Positions 1 to 6,973 of a stretch of DNA of 32,872 nucleotides are shown one piece after another. Origin of the DNA: Alphaproteobacteria bacterium. Lineage in GTDB: Bacteria; Pseudomonadota; Alphaproteobacteria; JAUXUR01. Made by a program: the position numbers and the translations under genes. Every line of letters begins with the position of its first letter. Within the stretch, counting starts at the first letter, position 1. The stretch lies in NCBI GenBank assembly GCA_030696155.1, contig JAUYSY010000023.1:1-32872 (forward strand). Direction: 5' to 3'. Below the pieces are notes generated by a model. That model did no database searches. It was not told the origin of the DNA and saw nothing but the letters and a program-made list of their open reading frames with translations.

Positions 1-490
1 CGAGCAATTTTTGCTCTTTTTTAAGCAAAAGATCGCTTCTTTCTTTAAGCTTCTGCAAAAGCTCTATTTTTTGAGGAGAAAACTCATCTTCCTCGTCATC
101 GCTCGAATCACTTGCAGCTTCTTTTGCATCTGATTCAAGAGACGTTTCGCTTTTACTATCTAGAACAGAAACATTAGGATCTTTCGATTGCAATGGATCA
201 TCTTTAGGTTTTTCATCAGGATTAGATTGTTGCGCCGCATCAGATTTTTGTTCAGCATTTTGCTTAGAATCTGCATTCTTATCATTTTTATCGTTTTTCT
301 CCTGGGGAGGTGACGTTGCCTTATCATCTTTTGCAGCTGCCATTGCAGACCCTATAGGAAGAATTTCGTGCGTGTTAATAATGCCTGTAAAAACAAGAAG
401 AAGGCGGATAGAAATAAGCCCTATAATAACACTGAATAATATAGGTAAGACGCGCAGCGAATAAAGAATTTTTTTGAGCCAAAAACTCAT
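1..490 (-). CDS. MotE-like flagellar protein, C-terminus cut by window edge
   Basis: Only the first 163 codons are present; the gene runs off the left edge. A short basic N-terminus is followed by one membrane segment at about residues 12-36, then a long low-complexity stretch rich in Asp, Glu, Lys and Ser, and then the start of a charged helix (ERSDLLLKKEQKL). That layout matches the MotE-type proteins found beside fliM in alphaproteobacteria. In the family these are periplasmic helpers of the stator component MotC. The ATG overlaps the stop of the preceding DUF6468 gene as ATGA, so the two are translationally coupled and belong to the fliL-fliM operon. Assignment rests on neighbourhood and architecture, because the diagnostic C-terminal domain lies outside the window. 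Confidence 0.6.
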   Translation of the reverse strand, partial: MSFWLKKILYSLRVLPILFSVIIGLISIRLLLVFTGIINTHEILPIGSAMAAAKDDKATSPPQEKNDKNDKNADSKQNAEQKSDAAQQSNPDEKPKDDPLQSKDPNVSVLDSKSETSLESDAKEAASDSSDDEEDEFSPQKIELLQKLKERSDLLLKKEQKLL

Positions 491-1029
491 CTTGCTGCCT
501 TAAGCATATCCAAAAGAGATTCTTCTGCTTTTGAATTCGGTTTAAACGTCCCTTTTTTTGCGCCTTGTACAATGTGTATTTGAGCCTCCTCTTTTTCCTG
601 AGAAGTTTTAAGAATACGCATGATTCGGTCTTCTTCAGGCGAGTCTTCCAAAAATTTGCTATTTTCAATAGGCTGTTGTTGTGATTGTGGTGTCGTCTCT
701 TTGCGTGTTTGACGGATTTGAATTTCCATTTTATTAGCAAGTTCATCGCCACGCTCAAGAAGAAAAAAAAGTTCGTCCCGTAAAGCTTGAGATTTCTGAA
801 TAGATTCAAGAAGCGCATTATATGATTTGCCCGATATATCTTTCAGATACGAAATACTTTCATCTGCCTTTGAAACCGCCTGATCAAAACGAATAATCGC
901 CATATCAACTTCGTCTTTATTGCTACGTAGTTTTTTTAAACGATAATTTAATATGCCTGCATAAAAGATTGCAACAATTAAAAAAACTAAAACCAAAAGA
1001 TTTAATATGAGGTCAAGATTCCAGTTCAT
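487..1029 (-). CDS. DUF6468-type flagellar-operon membrane protein
   Basis: A 180-residue protein with one N-terminal membrane helix (about residues 5-26) followed by a coiled, charged cytoplasmic region. The conserved block is at about residues 28-68 (NYRLKKLR, then DQAVSKADESISYLK). Small proteins of this form (DUF6468) lie directly downstream of fliM in many alphaproteobacteria; their exact role is not established to my knowledge, but the location implies motor assembly or stator function. The start overlaps the end of fliM by 17 nt and the stop overlaps the MotE-like start by 4 nt, indicating tight co-translation. The C-terminal third (about 110-180) is rich in Gln, Glu and Lys and probably disordered. 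Confidence 0.7.
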   Translation of the reverse strand: MNWNLDLILNLLVLVFLIVAIFYAGILNYRLKKLRSNKDEVDMAIIRFDQAVSKADESISYLKDISGKSYNALLESIQKSQALRDELFFLLERGDELANKMEIQIRQTRKETTPQSQQQPIENSKFLEDSPEEDRIMRILKTSQEKEEAQIHIVQGAKKGTFKPNSKAEESLLDMLKAAR

Positions 1030-2149
1030 CTGCTTCCTCCCGATATTTTCGATCTATTTTAATAGAAATTTTATTGTTTTTCTTACCCATTTGACCCACA
1101 AAAAGAGGCACACTTGCACATCTTAATTCAACAGGTGAACTAGGCGTACAATTTAAACTAATTTGTGTCCCTACTTTCCATTTCATTACTTCTGAAAGAG
1201 GCAACATAAATTCATCAATAACGGCAAGCATATTAATTTTTGTAAATAAAAGTTCATTTATTAAATGGTTTTCCCAAATTGAATCACGACCAAATTTTTC
1301 ACCCATAAACATCTGTAGTAAAAGTTCACGTACAGGCTCTAATGTTGCGTAAGGGAGCACAATTTCGAGTCGTCCGCCACGATCTTCCATATCAATGCGA
1401 AGCTTAACAACAACAGCTGCGTTTGCAGGACGCGCAATAGCTGTAAAACGAGGATTGGTTTCAAGACGCTCAAATCGAAAAGTAACAGGGCTTAAGGGGT
1501 CAAAAGCGGCACTCATATCGTTTAATACTAAAAAAAGCATTCGCTCAACAAGATTACGTTCAATTGTTGTGTAAGGACGCCCTTCAACACGCATCATGGC
1601 CGTACCTCGACGCCCTCCTAAAAGCACATCAACGATCGAATAAATAAGCGGACTATCAACAATCACAAGTCCATAATTTTCCCATTCTTCCGCTTTAAAA
1701 ACACCCAACATCGCAGGTAATGGTATAGAATTTAAATAATCACCAAATCGAAAGGATTGCAATCCATCAAGCGAAACCTCGACATTATCAGAAGTAAAGT
1801 TACGTAAACTTGTTGATAAAACGCGAATAAGTCTATCAAATACAACTTCCAACATTGGAAGACGTTCGTAAGAAACAAGGGAAGAATTGATGATAGCATA
1901 GAGGCCATTTTGTTGCTCGGCACTATCAATTTCATCAAACCCAAGAAGCGAATCAATTTCTTCCTGATTTAAGACACGTGCCGTAATTGGATCTTTAGGA
2001 CTTAAACTTTCAACAGATGTGTTTTCGGGCGTTTCAAAATCTTCCCATTCACCAGCTAATGCATCATCTTTTGAACTTTGCGTTGGTTCGAGAGCAGTCT
2101 CAGTTGAATCTATTGATTCTTGATTTTCAGGTTTTTCTTCGATTGACAT
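1013..2149 (-). CDS. fliM: Flagellar motor switch protein FliM
   Basis: FliM forms the middle of the cytoplasmic C-ring, binds phospho-CheY and sets rotation direction. The 378-residue product has the CheY-binding peptide LNQEEIDSLLGF at residues 60-71, then the FliM core (about 85-275, including the GGRRGTA stretch) and a C-terminal SpoA-like domain (about 290-370, ending in ISIKIDRKYREE). In most FliM proteins the EIDSLL motif is close to residue 1. Here it follows an acidic extension of about 55 residues rich in Glu, Ser and Pro, which is unusual. The gene starts 4 nt after the fliL stop and overlaps the DUF6468 gene by 17 nt. Confidence 0.95.
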   Translation of the reverse strand: MSIEEKPENQESIDSTETALEPTQSSKDDALAGEWEDFETPENTSVESLSPKDPITARVLNQEEIDSLLGFDEIDSAEQQNGLYAIINSSLVSYERLPMLEVVFDRLIRVLSTSLRNFTSDNVEVSLDGLQSFRFGDYLNSIPLPAMLGVFKAEEWENYGLVIVDSPLIYSIVDVLLGGRRGTAMMRVEGRPYTTIERNLVERMLFLVLNDMSAAFDPLSPVTFRFERLETNPRFTAIARPANAAVVVKLRIDMEDRGGRLEIVLPYATLEPVRELLLQMFMGEKFGRDSIWENHLINELLFTKINMLAVIDEFMLPLSEVMKWKVGTQISLNCTPSSPVELRCASVPLFVGQMGKKNNKISIKIDRKYREEADELES

Positions 2150-2153
2150 TCTT

Positions 2154-2756
2154 TTATTGTGTTAACATTTGTGGAAACAAAACATCAAAAACTTTAACAT
2201 CCTTTGCAATAAGCTGGATCCTTTTTAACAATTCTTGACGTAATTTTTCAATACCAATCGAACTTTTTAAATCAGCAACTTTAAGTTCTCTTACATAAAC
2301 TTGAATTGTATCTTGAATGCGTGGCATTACTTTCTGTAGTTTTTCTATACTTTTTTGATCATCCAGCTCAAGGGAGGCTTGAATCTTCAAATAGCTTACT
2401 TTGCCAACTTCTGAATTCAAATTAATCATCATTTCAGGCAAAGGATGAAAAATACTCGTCCTTAACTTATCATGTTCACCGGAACCCTCAGCCCCCTCAG
2501 CTTTAGCCTCATTATGCCCGCCCTCAGCTTTATTTTGACCTTTTTCGCCATCTGCTGCTTGCTCTTGAGGTTTTTTAGCACCAAAGCTTAAAAAACCCAT
2601 AACATAAGCAACGCCACCACCAATACCAAGCGTTAAAATGGGCAAAACAATCATAAGAATGAGAGGTAATTTACTTTTTTTGGGTGTTTCAGTCGCTACT
2701 GTTTCAGTCGCTTCAGTGCTTATTTCGGTTTTTTTGGCTGCTGCTGCATCTGACAC
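2154..2756 (-). CDS. fliL: Flagellar basal body-associated protein FliL
   Basis: FliL is a single-pass inner-membrane protein that surrounds the stator and stabilises torque generation. The 200-residue protein has a Thr/Lys-rich cytoplasmic N-terminus, a membrane helix at about 30-56 and a low-complexity Gly/Glu/Ala linker (about 60-95). The periplasmic FliL domain follows, with the typical FHPLPEMMINLNS entry strand and a LKIQASLELDD strand. The start is GTG at 2756-2754, supported by a GAGGG ribosome site 7 nt upstream. It is the first gene of the operon that continues with fliM. Confidence 0.92.
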   Translation of the reverse strand: MSDAAAAKKTEISTEATETVATETPKKSKLPLILMIVLPILTLGIGGGVAYVMGFLSFGAKKPQEQAADGEKGQNKAEGGHNEAKAEGAEGSGEHDKLRTSIFHPLPEMMINLNSEVGKVSYLKIQASLELDDQKSIEKLQKVMPRIQDTIQVYVRELKVADLKSSIGIEKLRQELLKRIQLIAKDVKVFDVLFPQMLTQ

Positions 2757-2779
2757 GTTACATCCCTCACTTTATTTCT

Positions 2780-2798
2780 TATGTTTATACTAAACATA
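2780..2798 (-). promoter_or_regulatory. Palindrome and candidate promoter upstream of fliL
   Basis: A perfect inverted repeat with 8-bp arms (TATGTTTA and TAAACATA) and a 3-nt spacer lies 24 nt upstream of the fliL GTG. On the minus strand it contains TATAAA (2789-2784), a possible -10 element. The best -35 candidates nearby are weak (GATTTT with 17-bp spacing, or TTGATT with 19 bp). A regulator bound here would cover the promoter. No known operator consensus is recognised. Confidence 0.45.
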
Positions 2799-2846
2799 TT
2801 ACCCCAAAAATCAATAATGACTAGGAAAATTTTGCATGGTTTATCA

Positions 2847-3010
2847 TATACCCAAATAATCTGAAACTACCGTTTTTAGTCTATGACCTTTGGTCGCTTT
2901 TTGAACCAAAAATTTCTAAGGTAAACTTATTACCTGTCGTCATTTTTAACATCAAAAATCGCCTCAAATTTCATACCTAAAAATCGACATTTCCAAATCA
3001 TTTGGGTATA
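2847..3010. repeat. MITE-like palindrome-ended repeat, copy 1 (164 bp)
   Basis: The element begins TATACCCAAATAATCTGA and ends with the imperfect reverse complement TCATTTGGGTATA, giving terminal inverted repeats of about 18-20 bp. A second copy lies at 6332-6483, with the same order of internal blocks: CTGAAACTACCG, a GACCTTTGGTC mini-hairpin, TACCTGTCGT and CCTAAAAATCGA. It has no coding capacity. Copy 1 is about 12 bp longer than copy 2 because of small internal indels. No clear target-site duplication is visible. Confidence 0.8.
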
Positions 3011-3081
3011 GAAAACAAACGTAAAGCAAAAAGTGCTCAAAAAACATTTTATTAAATTTATATTTTTTACACATTTAGGTA

Positions 3082-3110
3082 TTGCAACATGTCATAATTT
3101 ATGACATAAT
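3082..3110 (+). promoter_or_regulatory. Promoter with palindromic operator for the small RNA
   Basis: A good sigma-70 promoter is readable: TTGCAA at 3082-3087, a 17-bp spacer and CATAAT at 3105-3110, predicting a start near 3117. The spacer is almost wholly occupied by a perfect palindrome at 3089-3107 (arms ATGTCATAA and TTATGACAT around a single T), which also overlaps the first bases of the -10. This is the classic position for a repressor operator. The half-site does not match any consensus I can name with confidence. Confidence 0.7.
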
Positions 3111-3116
3111 CTTTCT

Positions 3117-3208
3117 TGCAACACATTCATTGGCTTGCCCGCCAGTGTTGTCTTTCTTGGGCGTTTCCTCCCTAAACTTGGGCTATGCATTGCATAGCCT
3201 CTTTTTTT
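3117..3208 (+). ncRNA. Probable alpha-r8 / MmgR (suhB, RF00519) type trans-acting sRNA
   Basis: An independent transcription unit of about 90 nt runs from the 3082-3110 promoter to a strong intrinsic terminator. It carries the exact 10-mer TTTCCTCCCT at 3164-3173. From memory this is the conserved unpaired core of the alphaproteobacterial alpha-r8/MmgR small RNAs (Rfam suhB), and it resembles an anti-Shine-Dalgarno sequence. A 5' stem can form between GCCC (3137-3140) and GGGC (3159-3162), leaving the CU-rich core single-stranded between that stem and the terminator hairpin, as in the family. There is no credible reading frame. The 5' end is predicted, and the family assignment needs a covariance-model search. 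Confidence 0.72.
3181..3208 (+). terminator. Intrinsic terminator of the small RNA
   Basis: GGCTATGC pairs with GCATAGCC in a perfect stem over 3181-3199 with a tight loop, followed by a run of seven T at 3202-3208. It ends the small-RNA unit. Confidence 0.85.
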
Positions 3209-3210
3209 CC

Positions 3211-3523
3211 ACCCAAATATAGCTCAGTAATGACCTTTAATAAATAAATGAATTTTATGAGCAACACATATTCAACACAGCAAAATAACTTAAAAATACA
3301 TCATGTTGAAAATAATTCTAAAATTAATTGATTTATCACTAGAAGCGTCAAAGACATACAGTAATCTATACTTTTTTACCGCACCATTCAAAATTAGATT
3401 ATTGCGGATGCCCGCCTGTTAAAAACAGTCGGACATTCTCACCATAATAGAATTTACATATTTTTCAATGTATTAGACGAATGAAGCTCTATTAACCTAA
3501 ATGTAAAATATTATATAATTGTC
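3211..3523. other. Noncoding stretch with one small hairpin
   Basis: AT-rich DNA with no credible gene. The only structure seen is a GC-richer hairpin at 3412-3432: CCG and CTGTT pair with AACAG and CGG around an AAA loop, with one C/T mismatch. It has no T-run on either strand, so it is not an obvious terminator for the minus-strand gene ending at 3524. Confidence 0.5.
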
Positions 3524-4519
3524 TTAAGGTTTTTTCTTAAAAAAAGCAGGCGGCTCTTCCTCAAAACCTTTTTGCTCAGCATCTTTAATCGGCTCAAAAA
3601 CACGCGGAAAAGCATTTCTGGAATAAGGGTCGTTCAACTGGTTGTCTTTATGAGAAATATCCCTTGGGAAGCTCTCTGTGGGCTGAATATCCCTAGAATG
3701 AATATCTTGAGAATGTGTGTCTCTAGATATCTCTCTGGGCATTTCTCTGGAGTATGGTTTATCAGGATATTGACGATTTGGCGCCATGTTATTTTCATAA
3801 GAAGGCATTTGATGAAATGGATTCTGAAGATGTGGTGCTTGATGGTGTTGATTTTGATAAAATTGAGCTTCATGCGCATTTGGATCAAAACCAACATCAG
3901 CGTTCAGACTTGAAAATTCTTCTAATTTTACTTCTTGAATTTCGAATTGATAATTTTGCTGAAGAATCTGTAGGGCTGCAAATTCGCGCATCGTTGCAAT
4001 TAAATGAGATTCACAAGTCTTTGCATCTTCTTCAGATGTACCAAAAATCATCATTAACCGTGTTAAATAATCACTTGGCTTTGGCGGCATATCAAAATGT
4101 AATACATTTTCAATTTTTCCTTTTAAAAAGGAAACGTCTACACCATCACTTACAATTAATACTTTTTTGATATCATTTTGCTCATTTGTGTGGTCATGTC
4201 CATAATTATCAATAACATCAATTTGATAACCTAACTTACCTAAGAAACGATCAAGGAGAACTTTATCACGTTTACGGCCACAAAAAACAATATTATTTTT
4301 GTTTTTATGTTGCTCTAAAATTGCATCTGCAACCCTTAATTTATATCTTAAATGCGTAATGTTGTAAGAATGGATTACGTGCTTTATAGTTTTAACAGAA
4401 GATTGATCAGTCATTGTACCCAATTTTTCTTGGTATTGTTCATTTGATTGAGGGATTATATTATCTTGTGACCCTTTAAATAAGGATGGTATTACTTTTA
4501 AAAACGTTGATTTAAGCAT
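3524..4519 (-). CDS. Degenerate DEAD-box helicase C-domain protein with repetitive tail
   Basis: Residues about 48-160 align by eye to the second RecA domain of RhlE-like RNA helicases: NIVFCGRKRDKVLLDRFL matches motif IV and its helix, KKVLIVSDGVDVS matches motif V, and ENVLHFDMPPKPSDYLTRL matches the strand before motif VI. Motif VI itself (HRxGRxxR) is missing, being replaced by TRLMMIFG. The whole first RecA domain with Walker A and DEAD is also absent, so ATPase activity is not expected. Residues about 215-310 are rich in His, Gln, Asn and Pro and contain RDI/SRD-type repeats, resembling disordered RNA-binding tails. Start is uncertain: ATG 4519 lacks a good ribosome site, and Met36 is an alternative. 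The reading frames opposite it have no recognisable content. Confidence 0.6.
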   Translation of the reverse strand: MLKSTFLKVIPSLFKGSQDNIIPQSNEQYQEKLGTMTDQSSVKTIKHVIHSYNITHLRYKLRVADAILEQHKNKNNIVFCGRKRDKVLLDRFLGKLGYQIDVIDNYGHDHTNEQNDIKKVLIVSDGVDVSFLKGKIENVLHFDMPPKPSDYLTRLMMIFGTSEEDAKTCESHLIATMREFAALQILQQNYQFEIQEVKLEEFSSLNADVGFDPNAHEAQFYQNQHHQAPHLQNPFHQMPSYENNMAPNRQYPDKPYSREMPREISRDTHSQDIHSRDIQPTESFPRDISHKDNQLNDPYSRNAFPRVFEPIKDAEQKGFEEEPPAFFKKKP

Positions 4520-4884
4520 AAAAACCAGATTAGCCCCGCAAACAAATTCTACATTTAATTAAGAATTACTATTTATAGATAAGGTATATTTTTTTTTACT
4601 ATCTGGAAATTATAAGCAGCAATTTCGCTCTATTTTAAAGATTCATGCTGTTTAAAAGTCACTTATAGGTTGTATCTTCAGACCAAAATAAAAATTTTAT
4701 TATTACAATATAGCATATAACGAACTTTTATGTCTAGTACATTCTTAAATTGTTTAAAAAAAATATTATTATTGAGCAAAAAAATTAATGTTTGGAATTA
4801 AGGCGCTGGGGGCTGTTAATATGTTAAAAATATTCAAAAAAACTCTTTATATCCGTTAACTTGATCAAACTCAAAATTCATTTC
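4520..4884. other. AT-rich noncoding stretch
   Basis: About 365 bp of very AT-rich sequence between the minus-strand helicase-like gene and the rpmG promoter. No gene, clear hairpin or repeat could be supported. It probably holds the promoter of the minus-strand gene, but no good -35/-10 pair stands out. Confidence 0.4.
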
Positions 4885-4913
4885 TTGACATTCGACCAAT
4901 TATCGATCATATT
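4885..4913 (+). promoter_or_regulatory. Sigma-70 promoter of rpmG
   Basis: TTGACA at 4885-4890, a 17-bp spacer and CATATT at 4908-4913. It predicts a transcript start near 4920, about 30 nt before the rpmG ATG. The perfect -35 fits a strongly expressed ribosomal-protein gene. Confidence 0.7.
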
Positions 4914-4952
4914 TTTAAGCCTAATCGTTAGATAGATTAAAGGTTTTATGCT

Positions 4953-5117
4953 ATGGCAAAGTCAAATAACGTGACTGTGAAGCTTTTAAGCACTGCAGGT
5001 ACTGGTTTTTTTTACGTTACAGGAAAAAATGCTCGTAAACCTGGAAAGCTTGAACTTCGCAAATACGATCCTAAGAAAAGACAACATGTTCTTTTTAAAG
5101 AAGCTAAAATTAAATAA
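4953..5117 (+). CDS. rpmG: Large ribosomal subunit protein bL33
   Basis: A 54-residue basic protein beginning [20 protein letters not shown] and ending [14 protein letters not shown], the full length and form of bL33. The zinc-binding cysteines of the C+ form are absent, so this is the zinc-independent C- type usual in alphaproteobacteria. It is a single-gene unit with its own promoter (4885-4913) and a strong terminator 4 nt after the stop. An in-frame ATG does not occur upstream within the leader. L33 sits near the E site on the 50S subunit. Confidence 0.95.
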   Translation: MAKSNNVTVKLLSTAGTGFFYVTGKNARKPGKLELRKYDPKKRQHVLFKEAKIK

Positions 5118-5120
5118 TTG

Positions 5121-5148
5121 AAGGGCCTGTTTTTAGGGCCCTTTTTTT
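5121..5148 (+). terminator. Intrinsic terminator of rpmG
   Basis: AAGGGCC (5121-5127) pairs perfectly with GGCCCTT (5137-5143) across a T-rich loop, followed by a T-run to 5148. The last T bases overlap the stop codon of the convergent minus-strand gene. Confidence 0.9.
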
Positions 5149-6106
5149 ATAAAATGTTGCACATCCCAGCTTGTTGCGTTTCTATTTTTTGATCTTTTTT
5201 TATTTCAAAATCAATAACGCAAAAATCATCTATTTTTCTGTCTGATTCAAAAGCCTTTACAAGTTCTCCATTACTAATTTTATAGATTATTTTTTTTGAG
5301 TCGCTCAATCCATAAAGATCATTTCCAAGCTTTTTCAAGGAACAAAGTCTTTCATTTAAATGATATGTAACTGTTTCAAATATTTTGAAAGCCGTTCCAA
5401 TGAGCCGTTCACCCAGGTTTGTTAGTATTAACAAACAATCATCAAATGCACACAAAGACGACATTATAGAATTTTCAGGATTATAATCCGTTAGGTTCTG
5501 AACGGATGTAGCAAAATGTGTCTTGGCATCAAAAGTTTCGACAAAATCAATGCAGTCTTTTTGATTCGTGCTTACAAAAAGCTTGCTGTCGTTTGATGTA
5601 ATTGCAAGTGGATTGTATTTCGTATTGATTGTGCCTAAGAATTCTATTGAAGGTAACGAATACACAAAAATTGAATGATAATTTGTAGATGCTATAAAAA
5701 TTTTATCTTGTGTGATTGTAAGGTCATTTGTGCCCACCATTATGGGATGCTCTATAGAAGGATTTGACAAATCACTTAAATCAAATTCAATAAGCTTTTG
5801 ATCAAAAGACAAATTCATAAAAATTTTATTATTATATTGATGCATATTAACTGTCTGCGAAACAGTAGTGCTATATTCTCCAATTTTTAAATTATCTTTA
5901 GTATCAAAAAGTGAAAAATTATAATTATATGCATCTCTATCATATTCAGAATGAAGAATAATAAAATTTTCAGCATATAAATTACCAATAAGTAATCCGA
6001 TACAGAACAAAAATATTAATATTTTTTTACTAAAAATTTGTGCGCAACTTAATTTTTTGAATAATATATTTAGTTCGGAAGCAGCACAAAACATCACATT
6101 CCCCAT
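5147..6106 (-). CDS. Secreted propeller-like protein of unknown function
   Basis: Not recognised as a named family. A hydrophobic signal segment at about residues 28-45 (KKILIFLFCIGLLIGNLYA) with cleavage likely before ENF points to export. The mature part consists of repeating short strands of the type KIFMNLSFDQKLIEFDL, KIFIASTNYHSIFVYSL and KLFVSTNQKDCIDFVE. That pattern is typical of YVTN/WD-like beta-propellers that read out serial blades, but no catalytic site is visible. ATG at 6106 is given as start; the ATG at 6094 (Met5) has a GGGGA ribosome site 5 nt upstream and may be the true start. A TATAAT at 6133-6128 with a weak -35 could be its promoter, although read-through from tRNA-Glu, 63 nt upstream, is possible. 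Confidence 0.65.
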   Translation of the reverse strand: MGNVMFCAASELNILFKKLSCAQIFSKKILIFLFCIGLLIGNLYAENFIILHSEYDRDAYNYNFSLFDTKDNLKIGEYSTTVSQTVNMHQYNNKIFMNLSFDQKLIEFDLSDLSNPSIEHPIMVGTNDLTITQDKIFIASTNYHSIFVYSLPSIEFLGTINTKYNPLAITSNDSKLFVSTNQKDCIDFVETFDAKTHFATSVQNLTDYNPENSIMSSLCAFDDCLLILTNLGERLIGTAFKIFETVTYHLNERLCSLKKLGNDLYGLSDSKKIIYKISNGELVKAFESDRKIDDFCVIDFEIKKDQKIETQQAGMCNIL

Positions 6107-6169
6107 AATAGCATCTTATAATTAAAGATTATACTGATTGAGGTTTTATAGAAAGAGGAATAAATGAGA

Positions 6170-6245
6170 TGGCGTCCCCAACGGGAGTCGAACCCGTGTT
6201 ATCGCCTTGAAAGGGCGGCGTCCTAGGCCACTAGACGATGGGGAC
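6170..6245 (-). tRNA. tRNA-Glu (TTC anticodon)
   Basis: The minus strand folds into a full 76-nt cloverleaf. The acceptor stem is GTCCCCA with its complement TGGGGAC, the anticodon stem is CCGCC/GGCG(A) with loop CTTTCAA giving anticodon TTC, and the T arm is ACGGG-TTCGACT-CCCGT. The 3' CCA is encoded at 6172-6170. Anticodon TTC reads GAA and GAG glutamate codons. No duplicated 3' end that would mark an integrated element was seen nearby. Confidence 0.97.
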
Positions 6246-6266
6246 ATCGATTGGCTTCTGAGGTGA

Positions 6267-6295
6267 TTTTTACCTGTAATGGTATCAAAAAGCAA
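6267..6295 (-). promoter_or_regulatory. Candidate promoter of tRNA-Glu
   Basis: On the minus strand TTGCTT (6295-6290), a 17-bp spacer and TAAAAA (6272-6267) lie about 20 nt before the tRNA 5' end. The spacing is right but the -10 is a weak match. Confidence 0.4.
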
Positions 6296-6331
6296 GCTCT
6301 TTTTTTTAAAATAATGCAATTACCTAGATTA

Positions 6332-6483
6332 TATACCCAAATAATCTGAAACTACCGTTTTTAGTCTATGACCTTTGGTCGCTTTTTAAACCAAAAACCC
6401 CTAATACCTGTCGTTATTTTAGGCACTAAAAATCACCTTAAATCTCATATCTAAAAATCGATATTTTCAAATCATTTGGGTAT
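6332..6483. repeat. MITE-like palindrome-ended repeat, copy 2 (152 bp)
   Basis: Same element as at 2847-3010 and in the same orientation. It begins TATACCCAAATAATCTGA and ends AAATCATTTGGGTAT. The first roughly 55 bp are nearly identical to copy 1; divergence and deletions increase toward the right half. It is noncoding, lying between tRNA-Glu and glmU. A short match to the left end (CAAATAATCTG at 6652-6662) may be a further decayed copy. Confidence 0.8.
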
Positions 6484-6804
6484 GCAAAACGCGTCATTGA
6501 TTTGGCCTGAAAAAGAAATTAAAGAGGGTTAGGAATGATTGTTAGAGAAATTTTTGCGCGCACTCTCTTACAATTATACAGGACCACCATCTTTTTATGC
6601 CTTAACATAATCGTAACACAAACATTTGCTCTTCAGTGTTTCGTTTGCACTCAAATAATCTGCAATTGCCTATAATGACTTTCAAGATAAACACACAATA
6701 TCATTATGTTGACTCATTTTTGTAAACAAAACGCACTAAACTTGTTTTTTAGCCCCTAAATAATGTATCCTATACTCGATCGGTTTCAAAATGTGGGTAG
6801 GAAG

Positions 6805-6885
6805 ATGAGCGGTGAAACACGCGGAGTGTATCTCTTTATACATGAGCATGTTGAATCCCGAAATCTAACGCCCTCCACAGTTTGA
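6805..6885 (+). other. 26-codon reading frame resembling a LexA N-terminus (possible remnant)
   Basis: ATG at 6805, with AGGA 4 nt upstream, opens a frame with the segment YLFIHEHVESRNLTPS. That recalls the first helix of LexA repressors (LLFIHEHL..G.PPS). The frame stops at 6885. A one-base shift after the Thr codon would continue with PPQFEKEEY, again LexA-like, before stopping at about 6936. It could be a decayed lexA fragment, a short leader peptide, or chance. The rest of 6484-6973 holds nothing else I can support. Confidence 0.2.
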
Positions 6886-6973
6886 AAAAGAAGAGTATAT
6901 AAAACGAAAAAGACTTTTCTTTTAAGATCGTTTTGGTTAAAACAAGTGCTGAGCAGAAAATAAGGTTATTTTA

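Noticed and set aside
375..818. A 147-codon minus-strand frame overlapping the MotE-like and DUF6468 genes
   Set aside because: Its Lys/Phe-rich translation has no domain sense, and the two coupled genes in other frames explain the region.
3412..3432. Terminator for the minus-strand helicase-like gene
   Set aside because: The hairpin is reasonable, but no T-run follows it on either strand.
3572..4170. Plus-strand reading frames of 113 and 138 codons opposite the helicase-like gene
   Set aside because: They lie antisense to a frame with recognisable helicase motifs, have no family resemblance and no ribosome sites.
6170..6245. tRNA-Glu as an integration site of a genomic island
   Set aside because: No integrase gene and no repeated tRNA 3' end found in the window.
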